Source: Shiella aurantiaca (GTDB lineage: Bacteria > Bacteroidota > Bacteroidia > Cytophagales > Cyclobacteriaceae). Taken from it: a stretch of 64,000 bases of DNA. The position numbers and the translations under genes were made by a program. The notes beneath the pieces are model-generated. The model did not search any database. It was not told where the DNA came from and saw only the letters and a program-made list of their open reading frames with translations. Position 1 is the first letter of the stretch; each line of letters opens with the position of its first letter. Below are positions 43,565 to 54,089 of this stretch, piece after piece. The DNA is taken from the NCBI GenBank assembly GCA_030412945.1, contig JAUHJS010000002.1, positions 136,022-200,021 of the forward strand, written 5' to 3'.

Positions 43565-44251
43565 TTAAGAAAATACATCGCGGAAAATCATAAGCGATTT
43601 ACTGTCGGTTTTAATGCCCAGCTGATAGCGGTAGAAGGACAAAACAATGTCTAATATCGTTCTTCGCTGGGCATTTGTAATTTGTAGGCTTTCATGCCAA
43701 GCGCTTTGTAGGAAATGGTCAATAGCTTCCCCAAAGGCTTCACTCTGAGGAGGTAAGGTCTCGTGTTCTTCTACTTCTTTCAGGATATCGATATGGCTGG
43801 ATATTTCCAAACCCAAAAAGCGGCTGAGTTGTAAAAGAAATTGAAGGTGAAAATTCTCGTAGGCTTCAGATTGCGAATCAAAATAAGTAAGCCCATCAAA
43901 GATAAAATCAAAAAGCTCGGTATTTTCCTCTTCTTCATGTAAGAGCTGTTGTAAAAGCTCTGCCAAAAAAAGTGCAATCGATGACTTTTTGATTTCGGTA
44001 TGCAGACTATGATAAGGTCGGCCAATGTGTATTTCGGAAATACGGTTGATGCTATTTTCGCGGTGATACACCACCATATCGAGTAAAGTGAGGGGTTGAA
44101 AAAGGGCAATCTTCGATTTGGCCGATTTGCTTCTCACACCATTCACAATGTACGACTGCAAGCCAAAGCGCTCCGTATATATTTTGGTAATGATACTGGT
44201 GTCGCGATAGCGAATATAGTGTAATACGATGCCGCGGGTTTTGTGAAGCAT
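43565..44251 (-). CDS. recO: DNA repair protein RecO
   Basis: The protein has 228 residues from the ATG at 44251 (MLHKTRGIVLHYIRYRDTS); four codons upstream remain open. The N-terminal OB fold holds TKIYTERFGLQSYIVNGVR, followed by a helical C-terminal domain. The usual zinc-finger Cys residues are absent, as in other Bacteroidota. RecO helps load RecA onto SSB-coated gaps. It begins one base after the porZ stop. Confidence 0.92.
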   Translation of the reverse strand: MLHKTRGIVLHYIRYRDTSIITKIYTERFGLQSYIVNGVRSKSAKSKIALFQPLTLLDMVVYHRENSINRISEIHIGRPYHSLHTEIKKSSIALFLAELLQQLLHEEEENTELFDFIFDGLTYFDSQSEAYENFHLQFLLQLSRFLGLEISSHIDILKEVEEHETLPPQSEAFGEAIDHFLQSAWHESLQITNAQRRTILDIVLSFYRYQLGIKTDSKSLMIFRDVFS

Positions 44252-44252
44252 G

Positions 44253-46454
44253 TTAACGAACAATCACAAGTTTTGCGGCAAAAGTCTCCTCGCCATCTTC
44301 GGCCAAGCTATAAATGAGGTAAACTCCCGAGCGGATTATCTGTCCGTTCGTCTGGCTTAAGTCCCATTTGGCGGTTCCGCCATCTGCTCGTGTCTCATAC
44401 ACTAGGCGTCCGCTAGTATCCGTGATCTTTACCCGCGCACTATAGGCAAGGCCCTCTATGCCAATGATTCCCTGATAGTGCGGATTGACCGGATTGGGAT
44501 ATACCTTTACCTGAGCATGCAAATTACTCGCCTGTGTAACCCCATCCCGATAAGAAACCATCCCCAAAGGAGTAGAAATAAAGATTTCACCGTTTATTGG
44601 ATCGCCTGAAATGGCTAAAATGGAATTGCTGGGAAGCGGACTGTTTTCGCTTGTGTAATGTGCCAATAACTGGTCAACCGTTTCATTAAAAAGCCAAAGA
44701 CCATCAGGTGTCCCCATCCATTTTCTGTTGGCGGCATCGATGTACAAGCTGGTAACTTCGCGGTCTTCAAAAAGATACTGATTGTCTACAATCGGTCGGA
44801 TAAAGGTTGGTTCTTCCTCAAAAACTGAGCCGGAATTAATCAAATATCCCACGCCATTGCTGGTTCCCACCCACAGATTACCTTGGGCATCTTCTGCCAT
44901 ATCGTATACTTCGGAGGAAGGTAAAGTAGAGTTGTTTTCTGTAATTTGACGAATCTCGCCACTGGCATCTGAAAAAACATAAAGCCCCAGTTTTCGAGCG
45001 GCTTCTATTCTCAGCCATTTTTGTCCTAATCGATTAATGAGGATATCGGTAGCAAGTTGGGCCCCGGCTACATTGCTCAGGAACCCTTCCCAAGTTCCAT
45101 TCCAGCGATGAAGGATTGCATTTCCCTGATAATTGATTATCCAAGCTTCTTCATTTCGTACAGTCAGCGCTGCCGCGAATGTGAAACCATCATCGGTGGT
45201 ACTTAAAGAGGTATTGGTAAGAAGCGTAGGAGCGCTATCGGGTGTGCCCGACCAACTAAATACACCACTGTGGTTGCTGGTGATCAGGTAGGCCGTATCT
45301 GCCCAGGCAATATCGGTGCAGTTGACCAAATTTGAATGATCTAGGCGTGTCCATACGCCATTTTCAAAATATGAAAGACCAACGGCATTGCCTAAAAATG
45401 TGCGGTTTCCGGGAAGGGCGTGAAGGCGTTTTTGGTCAAAATTAAGTGATGTACTTTGATTACTTACAGGGCCAGCCGGACTTAAGGACATCCATTCACC
45501 CGATTGCTCCATGAATAGTCCTTGTGAGGCATCGGCAATCCATAGTTTTCCTTCTTCATCTACATACGCCAGATTGGCGATAATACCGGATGGTAAAGCC
45601 TTTTCCTGAAAACTGTTGCCATCCCACAGGTAGGTTTTGGTGCTTGTTACCAGTACCATGCCCCCAGCACTTGCCTGAAGCGATAGCATACTCCCTTGAG
45701 GGCTAAAAGCTAGCGCTGTCCACTCGCCATTTTGATAGCGATAAATTTCTTCCCCAGAGCGCGCAAAAAGTTGATTATTGAACTGAACAAGATTGGTAAA
45801 ACTCTTAGGGATGATGCCGGAGTCTTCGGTACTTCGCTTCCAATTGGCAAAATCTTGCAGGTTGATAGAGCCACTTATATTTCCGGCTATCACGCCTTTA
45901 GAGGTTGCTACAAATAGCGTATCGTTAAACAGGATAGCAGCATAGGCACTAAGCCTTTCTCCGTTGGCGCCTAAGTTGAGGTAGCTTTCTTTAAATTCTC
46001 TTTGAGCGAGGTTGAGCACGGCAATGCCAAAATCACCCGAAAGGTATGCCAAGCCTCCGGCAAAATTGATGGCATTGATTTTTTTTGATCCCGTAATGGT
46101 AGATTCCTGGATGGTGGAGATAGCGTAGACCTCTCCGTCTACAATTTGGTCAATAGCCCCGGAAGCATAGCCAATTAGTAAGGTTTTGTCTGCCGGATTA
46201 TACCCTACTTGACTATAATCCACACCGGACAGTCCATCGAGTTTGCTGAGCTTTTGGATTGTATTTTCTACTTTATCATAAAAGAAAAGTCCGCCTTCAT
46301 TGAAGGCATAGATACGATTATCAGCTTCGGAAATTCCACTGAGGGTGTAATAGGAAGCATGTGTACGCCATGTGCCAAGCGGGATTTGCTGAGCAAAGGT
46401 AAGGCCGCTCCATAAGCAGGCGACACTACAGAGTACACGGTACTTTATTCTCAT
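44253..46454 (-). CDS. porZ: PorZ-like two-bladed-propeller protein with T9SS sorting domain
   Basis: The protein has 733 residues with a signal peptide (ending near LTFAQ). The N-terminal [20 protein letters not shown] and [18 protein letters not shown] are typical of PorZ. Two beta-propellers of regulator-propeller repeats follow (for example [20 protein letters not shown]), then a type A type IX sorting domain from about 655 ([10 protein letters not shown] to the end). PorZ is part of the cell-surface attachment complex that delivers anionic lipopolysaccharide for T9SS cargo. Its place next to recO matches other Bacteroidota and implies the cell has a T9SS. Confidence 0.85.
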   Translation of the reverse strand: MRIKYRVLCSVACLWSGLTFAQQIPLGTWRTHASYYTLSGISEADNRIYAFNEGGLFFYDKVENTIQKLSKLDGLSGVDYSQVGYNPADKTLLIGYASGAIDQIVDGEVYAISTIQESTITGSKKINAINFAGGLAYLSGDFGIAVLNLAQREFKESYLNLGANGERLSAYAAILFNDTLFVATSKGVIAGNISGSINLQDFANWKRSTEDSGIIPKSFTNLVQFNNQLFARSGEEIYRYQNGEWTALAFSPQGSMLSLQASAGGMVLVTSTKTYLWDGNSFQEKALPSGIIANLAYVDEEGKLWIADASQGLFMEQSGEWMSLSPAGPVSNQSTSLNFDQKRLHALPGNRTFLGNAVGLSYFENGVWTRLDHSNLVNCTDIAWADTAYLITSNHSGVFSWSGTPDSAPTLLTNTSLSTTDDGFTFAAALTVRNEEAWIINYQGNAILHRWNGTWEGFLSNVAGAQLATDILINRLGQKWLRIEAARKLGLYVFSDASGEIRQITENNSTLPSSEVYDMAEDAQGNLWVGTSNGVGYLINSGSVFEEEPTFIRPIVDNQYLFEDREVTSLYIDAANRKWMGTPDGLWLFNETVDQLLAHYTSENSPLPSNSILAISGDPINGEIFISTPLGMVSYRDGVTQASNLHAQVKVYPNPVNPHYQGIIGIEGLAYSARVKITDTSGRLVYETRADGGTAKWDLSQTNGQIIRSGVYLIYSLAEDGEETFAAKLVIVR

Positions 46455-47035
46455 TTTCGGTTTCCTTTATTAAAACATTGTCGGCAACGCGGCTCATATT
46501 GGTCTTTCTCTCCCAAAACCACCTTCTTGGTAGAGGCGGTAGTACGGTACGAAAAGCTGGCTAAGCCCCCGCACTGCGCACAAATGGCATGCACCTTGGT
46601 AATGAATTCGGCCACGGCCATGAGTTCGGGCATAGGCCCAAAAGGGTTTCCACTAAAGTCCATGTCCAGTCCGGCTACAATTACCCGCTTGCCTGCATTG
46701 GCGAGATTTCTGGAGACTTTAACTAATTCTTCATCAAAAAATTGTGCTTCATCAATGCCTACCACATCGCTATTGGCGGCCAAAAGGAGGATATCATTGG
46801 CAAACTGCACTGGAGTACTGCGGATGGAGTTTTCATTGTGAGATACCACGTTTTCGGCATGGTAGCGTGTATCAATGGCCGGTTTGAAGATTTCTACTTT
46901 CTGCTTGGCAATCAATGCTCGGTTCAGCCTGCGGATGAGTTCTTCTGTTTTTCCGGAAAACATAGAGCCACATACCACCTCTATCCAGCCGCGTTTTTCG
47001 TTTTTGCTATGTCCTATTTGTGGTTCAATAAACAT
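46451..47035 (-). CDS. tdk: Thymidine kinase
   Basis: The protein has 194 residues. The P-loop is [11 protein letters not shown] at about 22-32, the DEAQFFDEE motif is at about 95, and zinc-binding Cys pairs appear as CAQCGG and CRQCF. The type II fold is normal for bacteria. It phosphorylates thymidine in salvage. It overlaps the porZ start by four bases downstream and the ferredoxin gene by eleven bases upstream. Confidence 0.95.
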   Translation of the reverse strand: MFIEPQIGHSKNEKRGWIEVVCGSMFSGKTEELIRRLNRALIAKQKVEIFKPAIDTRYHAENVVSHNENSIRSTPVQFANDILLLAANSDVVGIDEAQFFDEELVKVSRNLANAGKRVIVAGLDMDFSGNPFGPMPELMAVAEFITKVHAICAQCGGLASFSYRTTASTKKVVLGEKDQYEPRCRQCFNKGNRK

Positions 47036-47360
47036 CCTCTGAATACTTTATATGGGGAAACTGATAGCGCTTGGGCACTTTTACCTGCACTTCGCCCGAG
47101 CGTATGTGTACCTGACACGCCTGACGCTCATTGGGAGCCAATCGATTTGCCTCATGAAACTTACGCTCCAACTCGTTTAATGGGCTTAGGTTTTCCATGC
47201 CTTGCACAATTTCCATACAGCAGGTGGTGCATCGGCCTTTGGCTCCGCACGCATGCATCCAGTCGATACCATGCGCGTGGATAACCGATAATACCGATTT
47301 TTCCGGTTCCGAATAAGAAATTATCCGGTGCGATAAGTTTATGATTTCAAGCCTAGGCAT
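47025..47360 (-). CDS. 2Fe-2S ferredoxin, adrenodoxin-type spacing
   Basis: The protein has 111 residues from the ATG at 47360 ([12 protein letters not shown]). The cluster ligands are Cys38-x5-Cys44-x2-Cys47 and Cys82 ([12 protein letters not shown] and RQACQVH). An extra Cys48 follows directly. The protein is cytoplasmic and carries electrons to an unknown partner. Its 3' end overlaps tdk. Confidence 0.9.
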   Translation of the reverse strand: MPRLEIINLSHRIISYSEPEKSVLSVIHAHGIDWMHACGAKGRCTTCCMEIVQGMENLSPLNELERKFHEANRLAPNERQACQVHIRSGEVQVKVPKRYQFPHIKYSEDVY

Positions 47361-47473
47361 ATTTGTACTGTACAAACCTACATCAATACCCGCATTTCAC
47401 AAAAGTAATTTAGGGATTGCATCAATTTGTAGCAAAAGCCCGTTAGGTAAAGTAAAGAATTGTATTTTTAGGT

Positions 47474-48517
47474 ATGGAAAGCAAATTGAATCACGAAGCT
47501 ATCGAGGCCTATGCCTCTACCTACAGCAAACGGATAATAGCCGATTTTTTTATTCAACACGACAAAATTACGGGTCAGCAGATTGTAGACCTCAAAGGGG
47601 TAAAGCAAGTGAACTTGATGGTGCTGAAAAACCTCTTCCAGAAATGGAAAAAGGAATCGGACAAATGGCAAAGCCCATATTTTAACTATGAAAATCCTGA
47701 AGTAAAAAAGGCACTTCAAGCCTTTATGAATACACTTTCTCAGCACATTTCAGTTCCCAAAAACCACTTTGAACCCTTACTGAAGCGAGCGGTGGAAGAT
47801 ACGCTCCTGCTTATTTTTTCTCCGTATCAATTCTACTCGCGCGAAATCAACCATGTGGAGCGCACGCGCCTTTCAATCTATGATTTAAAAGATACCCAGC
47901 GCTATATCAAAGTGAACAAGCAGCTGTTGGAGGCTTTTATTAAAGAGTTTGAGCAAGGGGAAGTGAAGGAAATGTTCAATGATGAGGCTTTTGGGGTTTT
48001 CAATGAAGTGTGCGAAAAGTTGAAAGCTACGCCAGAAGATTTTGAGCCTTTCTTAAAGCAGTTCAATGAGGTGGCAAAGTTGAGCATTGAGATGATTTAC
48101 TTTGACTGTGAGACAGATTTTGAGGCGGAAGATTATAAGAAGCTGAACAAACCACCCTTGAAAGAAACCATAGCGGAAGCCGTGGCCGAGCAACGGGAAG
48201 TTACGCAGGCACCCTTACATGAAAGTCTGGTGGCCAATAGTAAGGAAGGAAAAAATCTATTGAACACCTTGGAGCAAAAAGTAGTGACAGGAAGTATCAA
48301 AAAGAATATTTCTATCAATCAGCGCTTTATGTTTGTGAAGGAGCTTTTTGGTGGAAATAATGATGCCTTTAATCAGGCGATTGATGCACTCGATAATCTG
48401 CCCTCTTTACAAGCCGCTCGCGAGTATTTGAATGCCAACTGTGGTGCTTCTTCTTGGGATACTGAATCCGAAGAGGTGACCGAATTTATGGATTTGCTTG
48501 AAAAGAAATTCGCTTAA
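47474..48517 (+). CDS. Conserved protein of unknown function, helical
   Basis: The protein has 347 residues, Lys/Glu-rich and almost wholly helical by inspection, with no signal peptide or membrane helix. The strongest local feature is LLIFSPYQFYSREI near the middle. It has the look of a Bacteroidota-specific conserved protein; I do not know a function. Its stop overlaps that of the convergent rodA by four bases. Codon use matches the housekeeping neighbours, so it is probably a core gene of the lineage. Confidence 0.75.
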   Translation: MESKLNHEAIEAYASTYSKRIIADFFIQHDKITGQQIVDLKGVKQVNLMVLKNLFQKWKKESDKWQSPYFNYENPEVKKALQAFMNTLSQHISVPKNHFEPLLKRAVEDTLLLIFSPYQFYSREINHVERTRLSIYDLKDTQRYIKVNKQLLEAFIKEFEQGEVKEMFNDEAFGVFNEVCEKLKATPEDFEPFLKQFNEVAKLSIEMIYFDCETDFEAEDYKKLNKPPLKETIAEAVAEQREVTQAPLHESLVANSKEGKNLLNTLEQKVVTGSIKKNISINQRFMFVKELFGGNNDAFNQAIDALDNLPSLQAAREYLNANCGASSWDTESEEVTEFMDLLEKKFA

Positions 48518-49785
48518 AGCCTCACCAGTACTTGCTTGCGGTGGGCATCCAACTTAATGAGGATGAACAACATAATGGTGAATGACCATAATGAAGAACC
48601 TCCATAGCTAAAAAAGGGCAAGGGAATTCCCACCACCGGGAATAGACCAATGGTCATTCCGATGTTGACCAAAAAGTGGAAAAAGAAAATGGAGGCTATG
48701 CAATAGGCATATACCCGGGCAAATTTAGATTTCTGGCGTTCGGCAATCATAGTGATACGCAGCATAAGCGTAACGAAGAGGCCAATAAGCAGTAAGCTGC
48801 CAATCCAGCCGTGTTCCTCACCAATGGTGCAGAAAATAAAATCGGTGCTTTGCTCAGGCACAAAGTCGAACTTAGTTTGCGTGCCTTCTAAGAATCCTTT
48901 GCCTAGAAATCCGCCTGAACCAATCGCGATTTTTGACTGGGTTACGTTCCATCCATAACCTAGTGGGTCGGAGTTGGGATTGATAAGGGCTTTGATTCGG
49001 TTTTGCTGGTGCGGTTTGAATACATCGGTAATCACAAAGTCCACGCTGCGCACAAAGGCCAATACGATAACCAGTGAACCAATCACCAAAGTGATATTGC
49101 GTACACTTTTCTTATTGAAAAGAATGATTAAGGCGGCAAGCACCACCAGTCCGATAATCAGATAGGTTTGAGGAACCAATAGTGTAAGAACAAACAAAAC
49201 AGCAATCACCAAGCCTAGCACCAGATAAATGCCCGGAAAACCTTCGCGGTACATGGCCAATACCATGGCCGCAAATACCATAGAGGTTCCTGTGTCACCC
49301 TGAAGGATAATAAGGCCAACGGGAAGAAGCAAAATGCCTAATGCCACCGCTTGGTGAAAAAAACGATCGAGGCGAACATTTACCGTGCTTAGATACTTTG
49401 AAAGAGCCAATGCAGAGGCAAATTTAGCGATTTCTGAGGGTTGTAAGCGAAAGCCACCAATTTGAAACCAGCTTTTAGAACCTGCTACCTCGTGCCCAAA
49501 AAGGAGTACAAACACAAGCAAACCAATCACTACACCATAAATGACGTAGGCAAACGTATCATAAAACTTAAAGTCGATTACCAGTACGGTAATGATAATC
49601 AATATAGATCCGCCTATAAATAGTAGCTGCTTGCCCGAGTTTTGGCTTAAGTCAAAAATACTTTTTACCGATTGCTCATCGTACACGGCCGCATAGATAT
49701 TCAGCCAACCCAAAATGACTAAAATGCCATAGAGTAATATGGTAATCCAATCGACATCATTTACTATGTTATCCTGCCTTCTCAA
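48514..49785 (-). CDS. rodA: Peptidoglycan polymerase RodA (SEDS family)
   Basis: The protein has 423 residues and about ten helices. SEDS signatures include GSKSWFQIGGFRLQPSEIAKFASAL (quoted here in pieces: GSKSWFQIGG, QPSEIAK), QGDTGTS, TIGEEHGWIG and the end motif GIPLPFFSYGGSS. It polymerises lipid II for side-wall growth with its partner PBP2, encoded just upstream with a four-base overlap. It is the last gene of the rod-shape operon. Confidence 0.96.
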   Translation of the reverse strand: MRRQDNIVNDVDWITILLYGILVILGWLNIYAAVYDEQSVKSIFDLSQNSGKQLLFIGGSILIIITVLVIDFKFYDTFAYVIYGVVIGLLVFVLLFGHEVAGSKSWFQIGGFRLQPSEIAKFASALALSKYLSTVNVRLDRFFHQAVALGILLLPVGLIILQGDTGTSMVFAAMVLAMYREGFPGIYLVLGLVIAVLFVLTLLVPQTYLIIGLVVLAALIILFNKKSVRNITLVIGSLVIVLAFVRSVDFVITDVFKPHQQNRIKALINPNSDPLGYGWNVTQSKIAIGSGGFLGKGFLEGTQTKFDFVPEQSTDFIFCTIGEEHGWIGSLLLIGLFVTLMLRITMIAERQKSKFARVYAYCIASIFFFHFLVNIGMTIGLFPVVGIPLPFFSYGGSSLWSFTIMLFILIKLDAHRKQVLVRL

Positions 49786-51590
49786 TCTCCAAAGTAGCCT
49801 TTAAGTACATAATCTTCTATCCAAGGGCGATCGGTTTGCCCTTTAAGGTATTTTTCTATCATTAGGCTGGCAATAGCAGCCGCGGCACGCGCACCTTGTC
49901 CAGCATTTTCCACATACACCGCAATGGCTATTTGGGGATTTTCCCGAGGCGCGAACGCGATAAAACCTGAGTGGTCTTCCCCATGAGGGTTTTGTACGGT
50001 ACTGGTTTTGCCGCAGACTTCAATATCTTTTAGCTTAGCTCGGTACTGTCCTGTTCCGCTTTTCACCACATCGGCCATGGCTTCAATTACTACCTCGTAG
50101 TGTACTGAATCAATCCCTGTATAGTTTTTGGTGGTGTATTTACTTGAAATGGGGATTTCGCCCTTTCCTATGTCTTTAACCAAATGAGGGGTATAGTAAT
50201 AGCCCTTATTGGCAATAATAGCTGCAAAATTAGCCATCTGAATAGGTGTAACCAATAATTCACCTTGCCCGATGCTCAATGACATAATGGTAGAAAACTT
50301 CCAGCGATTTTCCCCATAATAGCGGTCGTAATAGGCCAAAGTAGGCACAAAACCTCCTTTCCCGTTAGGAATATCGATGTCTAGCGGGGCTCCCAGGCCA
50401 AATCGACTGATATAATCACGCCATTTTTCAAGCCCAATGCGTGAATCGATAAAGGTATTCGGGTCTACATTTTGATTGATTACCCTGCGGAATACCTTTA
50501 CAAAATAGTTGTTGGAGCTAAGCATGATGGCTTTTCGCACATCGTAATAGCCCGGAGGGGCGTGGTCGCCAATCAAGTTACCTTCACAAAATACCTGCTC
50601 ATTGGCATAGAGCACTTTTTCTTGTAGGGCAATAAGGGCCTGTATACTTTTGAACATAGAACCCGGAGGGTAGGTGGCCATAATCGGGCGGTTGAATAAT
50701 GGCACCAAGCTGTCGTTTTGCAGCACATTGAAATTGGCACTGTAGTCTCTTCCTGTCAATAGATTAGGATCATAATCAGGTGCTGAAATGATGCTGAGGA
50801 TTTCACCTGTTTGTGGTTCAATAGCCACTATACTTCCTACTTTTCCTTCCATCAACTTTTCTCCGTATTGCTGAAGTTTCAAGTCGATGGTGGTGGTTAT
50901 GTCTTCTCCAGGGATGGGTAAAGTATCGTATTCTCCATCTTTAAAAGCCCCTTTCTCAATACCGCGCACATTTACCAAGCGGTATTTAACTCCGCGTTTT
51001 CCGCGAAGGAACTCCTCATAATAGCTTTCAAGTCCACTGATGCCGATGTAATCGCCCTGTTTATAGTAACCTGTGGTATCGCGCTCTAATCTACTTTTGT
51101 TGATCTCCCCAATATAGCCTAGGGCATTGGCCGCTATGGCTTCAGGATAGGAACGTACGGTACGCGCAATCACATAGAAGCCTTTAAAATCAACCAAAGC
51201 ATCTTGTATGCGGGCATAGTCCGTTACGCTAAGCTGCTTGTAAAATACAGAGGGTTTCACCCAACTGAATTTTATGGCCGCCTCCATTTTTTGGGTAAAA
51301 TCTTCCTGAGAAATCCCTAAAAGAGAGATAAGGCGGAGCGTATCGATAGCTTCAACCTCCTTGGGCACGACCATCAGGTCGTACATAGGGTCGTTTACTA
51401 CTATCAGTTCCCCGTTTCGGTCGCTTATCAAACCTCGCGAAGGGTATTCGGTAAGACGTTGTACGGCATTGTTTTCTGCGGCTACTTTGTAGGTATCGTC
51501 TAATACCTGTATACTAAATAAATGAACAAGGTAGATGAGGCCTACCACTACAATGGCTATCTGGATAATTAAGGAGCGATTGTCGTTCAT
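49782..51590 (-). CDS. mrdA: Penicillin-binding protein 2
   Basis: The protein has 602 residues with a single N-terminal membrane helix (about 8-28). The pedestal domain contains SRGLISDRNGELIV. The transpeptidase domain has Ser311-MF-Lys314 (PPGSMFKS), the SSN motif at 358-360, and the KTS motif in CGKTSTVQNP. It cross-links peptidoglycan during elongation, paired with RodA. It overlaps mreD and rodA by four bases each. Confidence 0.96.
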   Translation of the reverse strand: MNDNRSLIIQIAIVVVGLIYLVHLFSIQVLDDTYKVAAENNAVQRLTEYPSRGLISDRNGELIVVNDPMYDLMVVPKEVEAIDTLRLISLLGISQEDFTQKMEAAIKFSWVKPSVFYKQLSVTDYARIQDALVDFKGFYVIARTVRSYPEAIAANALGYIGEINKSRLERDTTGYYKQGDYIGISGLESYYEEFLRGKRGVKYRLVNVRGIEKGAFKDGEYDTLPIPGEDITTTIDLKLQQYGEKLMEGKVGSIVAIEPQTGEILSIISAPDYDPNLLTGRDYSANFNVLQNDSLVPLFNRPIMATYPPGSMFKSIQALIALQEKVLYANEQVFCEGNLIGDHAPPGYYDVRKAIMLSSNNYFVKVFRRVINQNVDPNTFIDSRIGLEKWRDYISRFGLGAPLDIDIPNGKGGFVPTLAYYDRYYGENRWKFSTIMSLSIGQGELLVTPIQMANFAAIIANKGYYYTPHLVKDIGKGEIPISSKYTTKNYTGIDSVHYEVVIEAMADVVKSGTGQYRAKLKDIEVCGKTSTVQNPHGEDHSGFIAFAPRENPQIAIAVYVENAGQGARAAAAIASLMIEKYLKGQTDRPWIEDYVLKGYFGD

Positions 51591-52111
51591 AGCATGCGTC
51601 TCCGCTTTTCAAAAAATAAATACTGGAGGATTACCAAGGTGGCAAAAGTAAATGCGCTACTAAAGATAACCTTAGTTAAGGAGAACCAAAAATGTGTACC
51701 CCCACCCACTTCTATATAAAACAAGCAAGCATGGTGAATAACAATCAGCGGGAAAGCATAGGTGCTAAACCACTGAAAGCCCATTTGGTTGAGTAGGGGA
51801 GCAGGTGAATCGTCATAGCCACCACGCGGAGTAATAATATTAATCCACCAAGGGCGTACAAACATAATAGCCACGGCTGAGGCTGCATGTATCCCTAGGC
51901 TATCATAGAAAATATCTAGAAAAATGCCTGTGGTGAATCCTAAAGCCAGCAAAAGTAAGCGACTGGTATCGAAAGGGAGTAGCAAGAGAAAGCCTACATA
52001 GATGTAGTTGAAGGCCACGCCATAAATCACCATATTGCGGGTGAAGAGAAGCTGAATGGTAATAAAAACCACAAAGCTCATTATCTGGGTGATGTAATCT
52101 CTACTCTTCAT
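51587..52111 (-). CDS. mreD: Rod-shape protein MreD
   Basis: The protein has 174 residues and about five helices, with little sequence signature. LLLLPFDTSRLLLLALGF and FLDIFYDSLGIHAA fit the family. Identity rests mainly on topology and position between mreC and mrdA, with overlaps of 11 and 4 bases. Confidence 0.88.
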   Translation of the reverse strand: MKSRDYITQIMSFVVFITIQLLFTRNMVIYGVAFNYIYVGFLLLLPFDTSRLLLLALGFTTGIFLDIFYDSLGIHAASAVAIMFVRPWWINIITPRGGYDDSPAPLLNQMGFQWFSTYAFPLIVIHHACLFYIEVGGGTHFWFSLTKVIFSSAFTFATLVILQYLFFEKRRRML

Positions 52112-52952
52112 CTTGCACAGTGCTTAGGGTTTCCAATGAATCACGTTCGTTCAAGAGATGGTTCTTCACCACATACACATAAGAGAGTGTATAGAAATCG
52201 GTGCTGAGCGAGATAGTAATTGTATAAAACGCATCGCTATCACCCAATTCAATATCGGTTATGATGCCCAAAGGAGTACTTTCGGGGTAAATGGCATTGA
52301 AGCCAGAAGTAGAGACAGTATCTCCCATCTGGGGTTTTAAGTGACGAGGAACGTAAAGCACTTGAGCCTCTGTAGGGTCTAAACCATCCCATTTTACGGT
52401 ACACAATGTGTTCGATGATTGCAAGCGAGCCGAAATGCTCATATTGGTATGTAAAATGGAAGTTACTGTAGCATAATGTTCCGACACAGCGCGCACCTTG
52501 CCCACTACACCTTCGGCCGAAATTACACCCATGCCTACTTCTATGCCATCGCTTAGTCCTTTGTTGAGTGTCAAAAAGTTGTTGTAACGCCTTACGGAGT
52601 TGTTTACTACCTTGGCCGGGTAAAAAGTGTACTGATTGCGTGTGATGGAATCTGCCTTTTCAATAGCGCTAGAATCGCTTACTACCATCACCTTGGTTTC
52701 TGTACTGAGCAATTGCTTACGTAGTTGAGCATTTTCGTCTGCCAAATGCTGGTTCACTTGCCCCAAGCGGAAATAGTCAGCCGTGGCTGTGGTGCCCGCC
52801 ATGATGCTTCCCGATAAGGCATTGGAAGAATTGAAAAATGCGGCCGACTGATAGCGATTATAGTTCACAATCAGCCAGCTACAAACTACTTCAAGAAAGA
52901 TAAATAAGAAGAACGCTCGGTATTGGTATAAAAATTCAAATAACCTCTGCAT
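52101..52952 (-). CDS. mreC: Rod-shape protein MreC
   Basis: The protein has 283 residues: a single helix near the start (about 10-30), a coiled coil around LADENAQLRKQLLSTE, and the two-barrel periplasmic domain with NSVRRYNNFLTLNKG and VGKVRAVSEHYATVTSI. It scaffolds the elongation machinery from the periplasmic side. It lies six bases after mreB and overlaps mreD. Confidence 0.94.
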   Translation of the reverse strand: MQRLFEFLYQYRAFFLFIFLEVVCSWLIVNYNRYQSAAFFNSSNALSGSIMAGTTATADYFRLGQVNQHLADENAQLRKQLLSTETKVMVVSDSSAIEKADSITRNQYTFYPAKVVNNSVRRYNNFLTLNKGLSDGIEVGMGVISAEGVVGKVRAVSEHYATVTSILHTNMSISARLQSSNTLCTVKWDGLDPTEAQVLYVPRHLKPQMGDTVSTSGFNAIYPESTPLGIITDIELGDSDAFYTITISLSTDFYTLSYVYVVKNHLLNERDSLETLSTVQDEE

Positions 52953-52958
52953 GGACTA

Positions 52959-53987
52959 TCAGGTCATCAGTACCGCACGGAAATCATTCAGTTTTTTGAG
53001 GGCAATACCCGTACCACGCACTACTGCGCGAAGTGGATCATCGGCAATGTGGATAGGAAGCTTGGTTTTCATGGCCAATCGCTTATCCAGTCCGCGAAGC
53101 AAAGCGCCACCACCTGTTAGGTGAATACCATTGTCATAAATATCGGCTGAAAGTTCGGGAGGAGAAATCTCTAAAGCCTTTAGTACTGCTTCTTCAATCT
53201 TCGATACCGATTTGTCCAAAGCGAAGGCGATTTCCGAATACGAGATTTTAATTACTTTAGGAATACCCGTCATCAAATCGCGACCGCGGATTTCATAATC
53301 TTCCGGAGCATCATCGAGCTCGGTAAGGGCTGAGCCTACTTCAATTTTCACTTTTTCCGCAGAACGCTCCCCAATCAATAGGTTGTGCTGTCTGCGCATG
53401 TAATCTAATATGTCGCGGTTGAAAGAATCCCCGGCCACGCGGATAGACTGATCACAAACAATCCCCGAAAGGGCTATTACGGCAATCTCAGTGGTTCCTC
53501 CACCAATATCTACAATCATAGAGCCTACGGGGCGCTCAATATCGATTCCAATCCCGATGGCCGCAGCAATCGGCTCATGAATCATGTATACTTCTTTGGC
53601 TCCGGCATGTTCGGCCGAATCGCGCACGGCACGTTTTTCTACCTCAGTAATGCCAGAAGGGATACAAATAACCATGCGGTGGGAAGAAGGGAAGAAACTT
53701 TTCTTGCCTTGATCAATCATTTTAATCATTCCCCGAATCATTTGTTCGGCTGCATGGAAATCGGCAATTACACCGTCTTTCAGCGGACGGATAGTTTTGA
53801 TGTTTTCGTGGGTTTTTTCATGCATTTGCATGGCTTCCCGACCAATCGCCAACACCTTATTGGTGGATTTGTCGATGGCGATAATGGAAGGTTCGTCCAC
53901 TACAATTTTATCCTTATGGATGATGAGGGTATTGGCGGTTCCCAGATCGATAGCAATATCGCTGGATAAAAAATCAAAAATTCCCAT
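52959..53987 (-). CDS. mreB: Actin-like rod-shape protein MreB
   Basis: The protein has 342 residues. The actin fold motifs are IDLGTANTLIIHKD, the DIGGGTTEIAVIAL phosphate-2 loop and HLTGGGALLRGLDKRL. It polymerises on the inner membrane and positions wall synthesis. It is the first gene of the operon; the 102-base gap upstream to purH is A+T-rich and should hold its promoter. Confidence 0.97.
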   Translation of the reverse strand: MGIFDFLSSDIAIDLGTANTLIIHKDKIVVDEPSIIAIDKSTNKVLAIGREAMQMHEKTHENIKTIRPLKDGVIADFHAAEQMIRGMIKMIDQGKKSFFPSSHRMVICIPSGITEVEKRAVRDSAEHAGAKEVYMIHEPIAAAIGIGIDIERPVGSMIVDIGGGTTEIAVIALSGIVCDQSIRVAGDSFNRDILDYMRRQHNLLIGERSAEKVKIEVGSALTELDDAPEDYEIRGRDLMTGIPKVIKISYSEIAFALDKSVSKIEEAVLKALEISPPELSADIYDNGIHLTGGGALLRGLDKRLAMKTKLPIHIADDPLRAVVRGTGIALKKLNDFRAVLMT

Positions 53988-54089
53988 TCGGTCGGCTCCC
54001 TTTAAAAATACTAAAAACGATTAATCCTTGAAATTTACAAATTAGTTTGAAAAACCCTGCTTTGCACGTAAAAAAAACACAGTTTTTTA

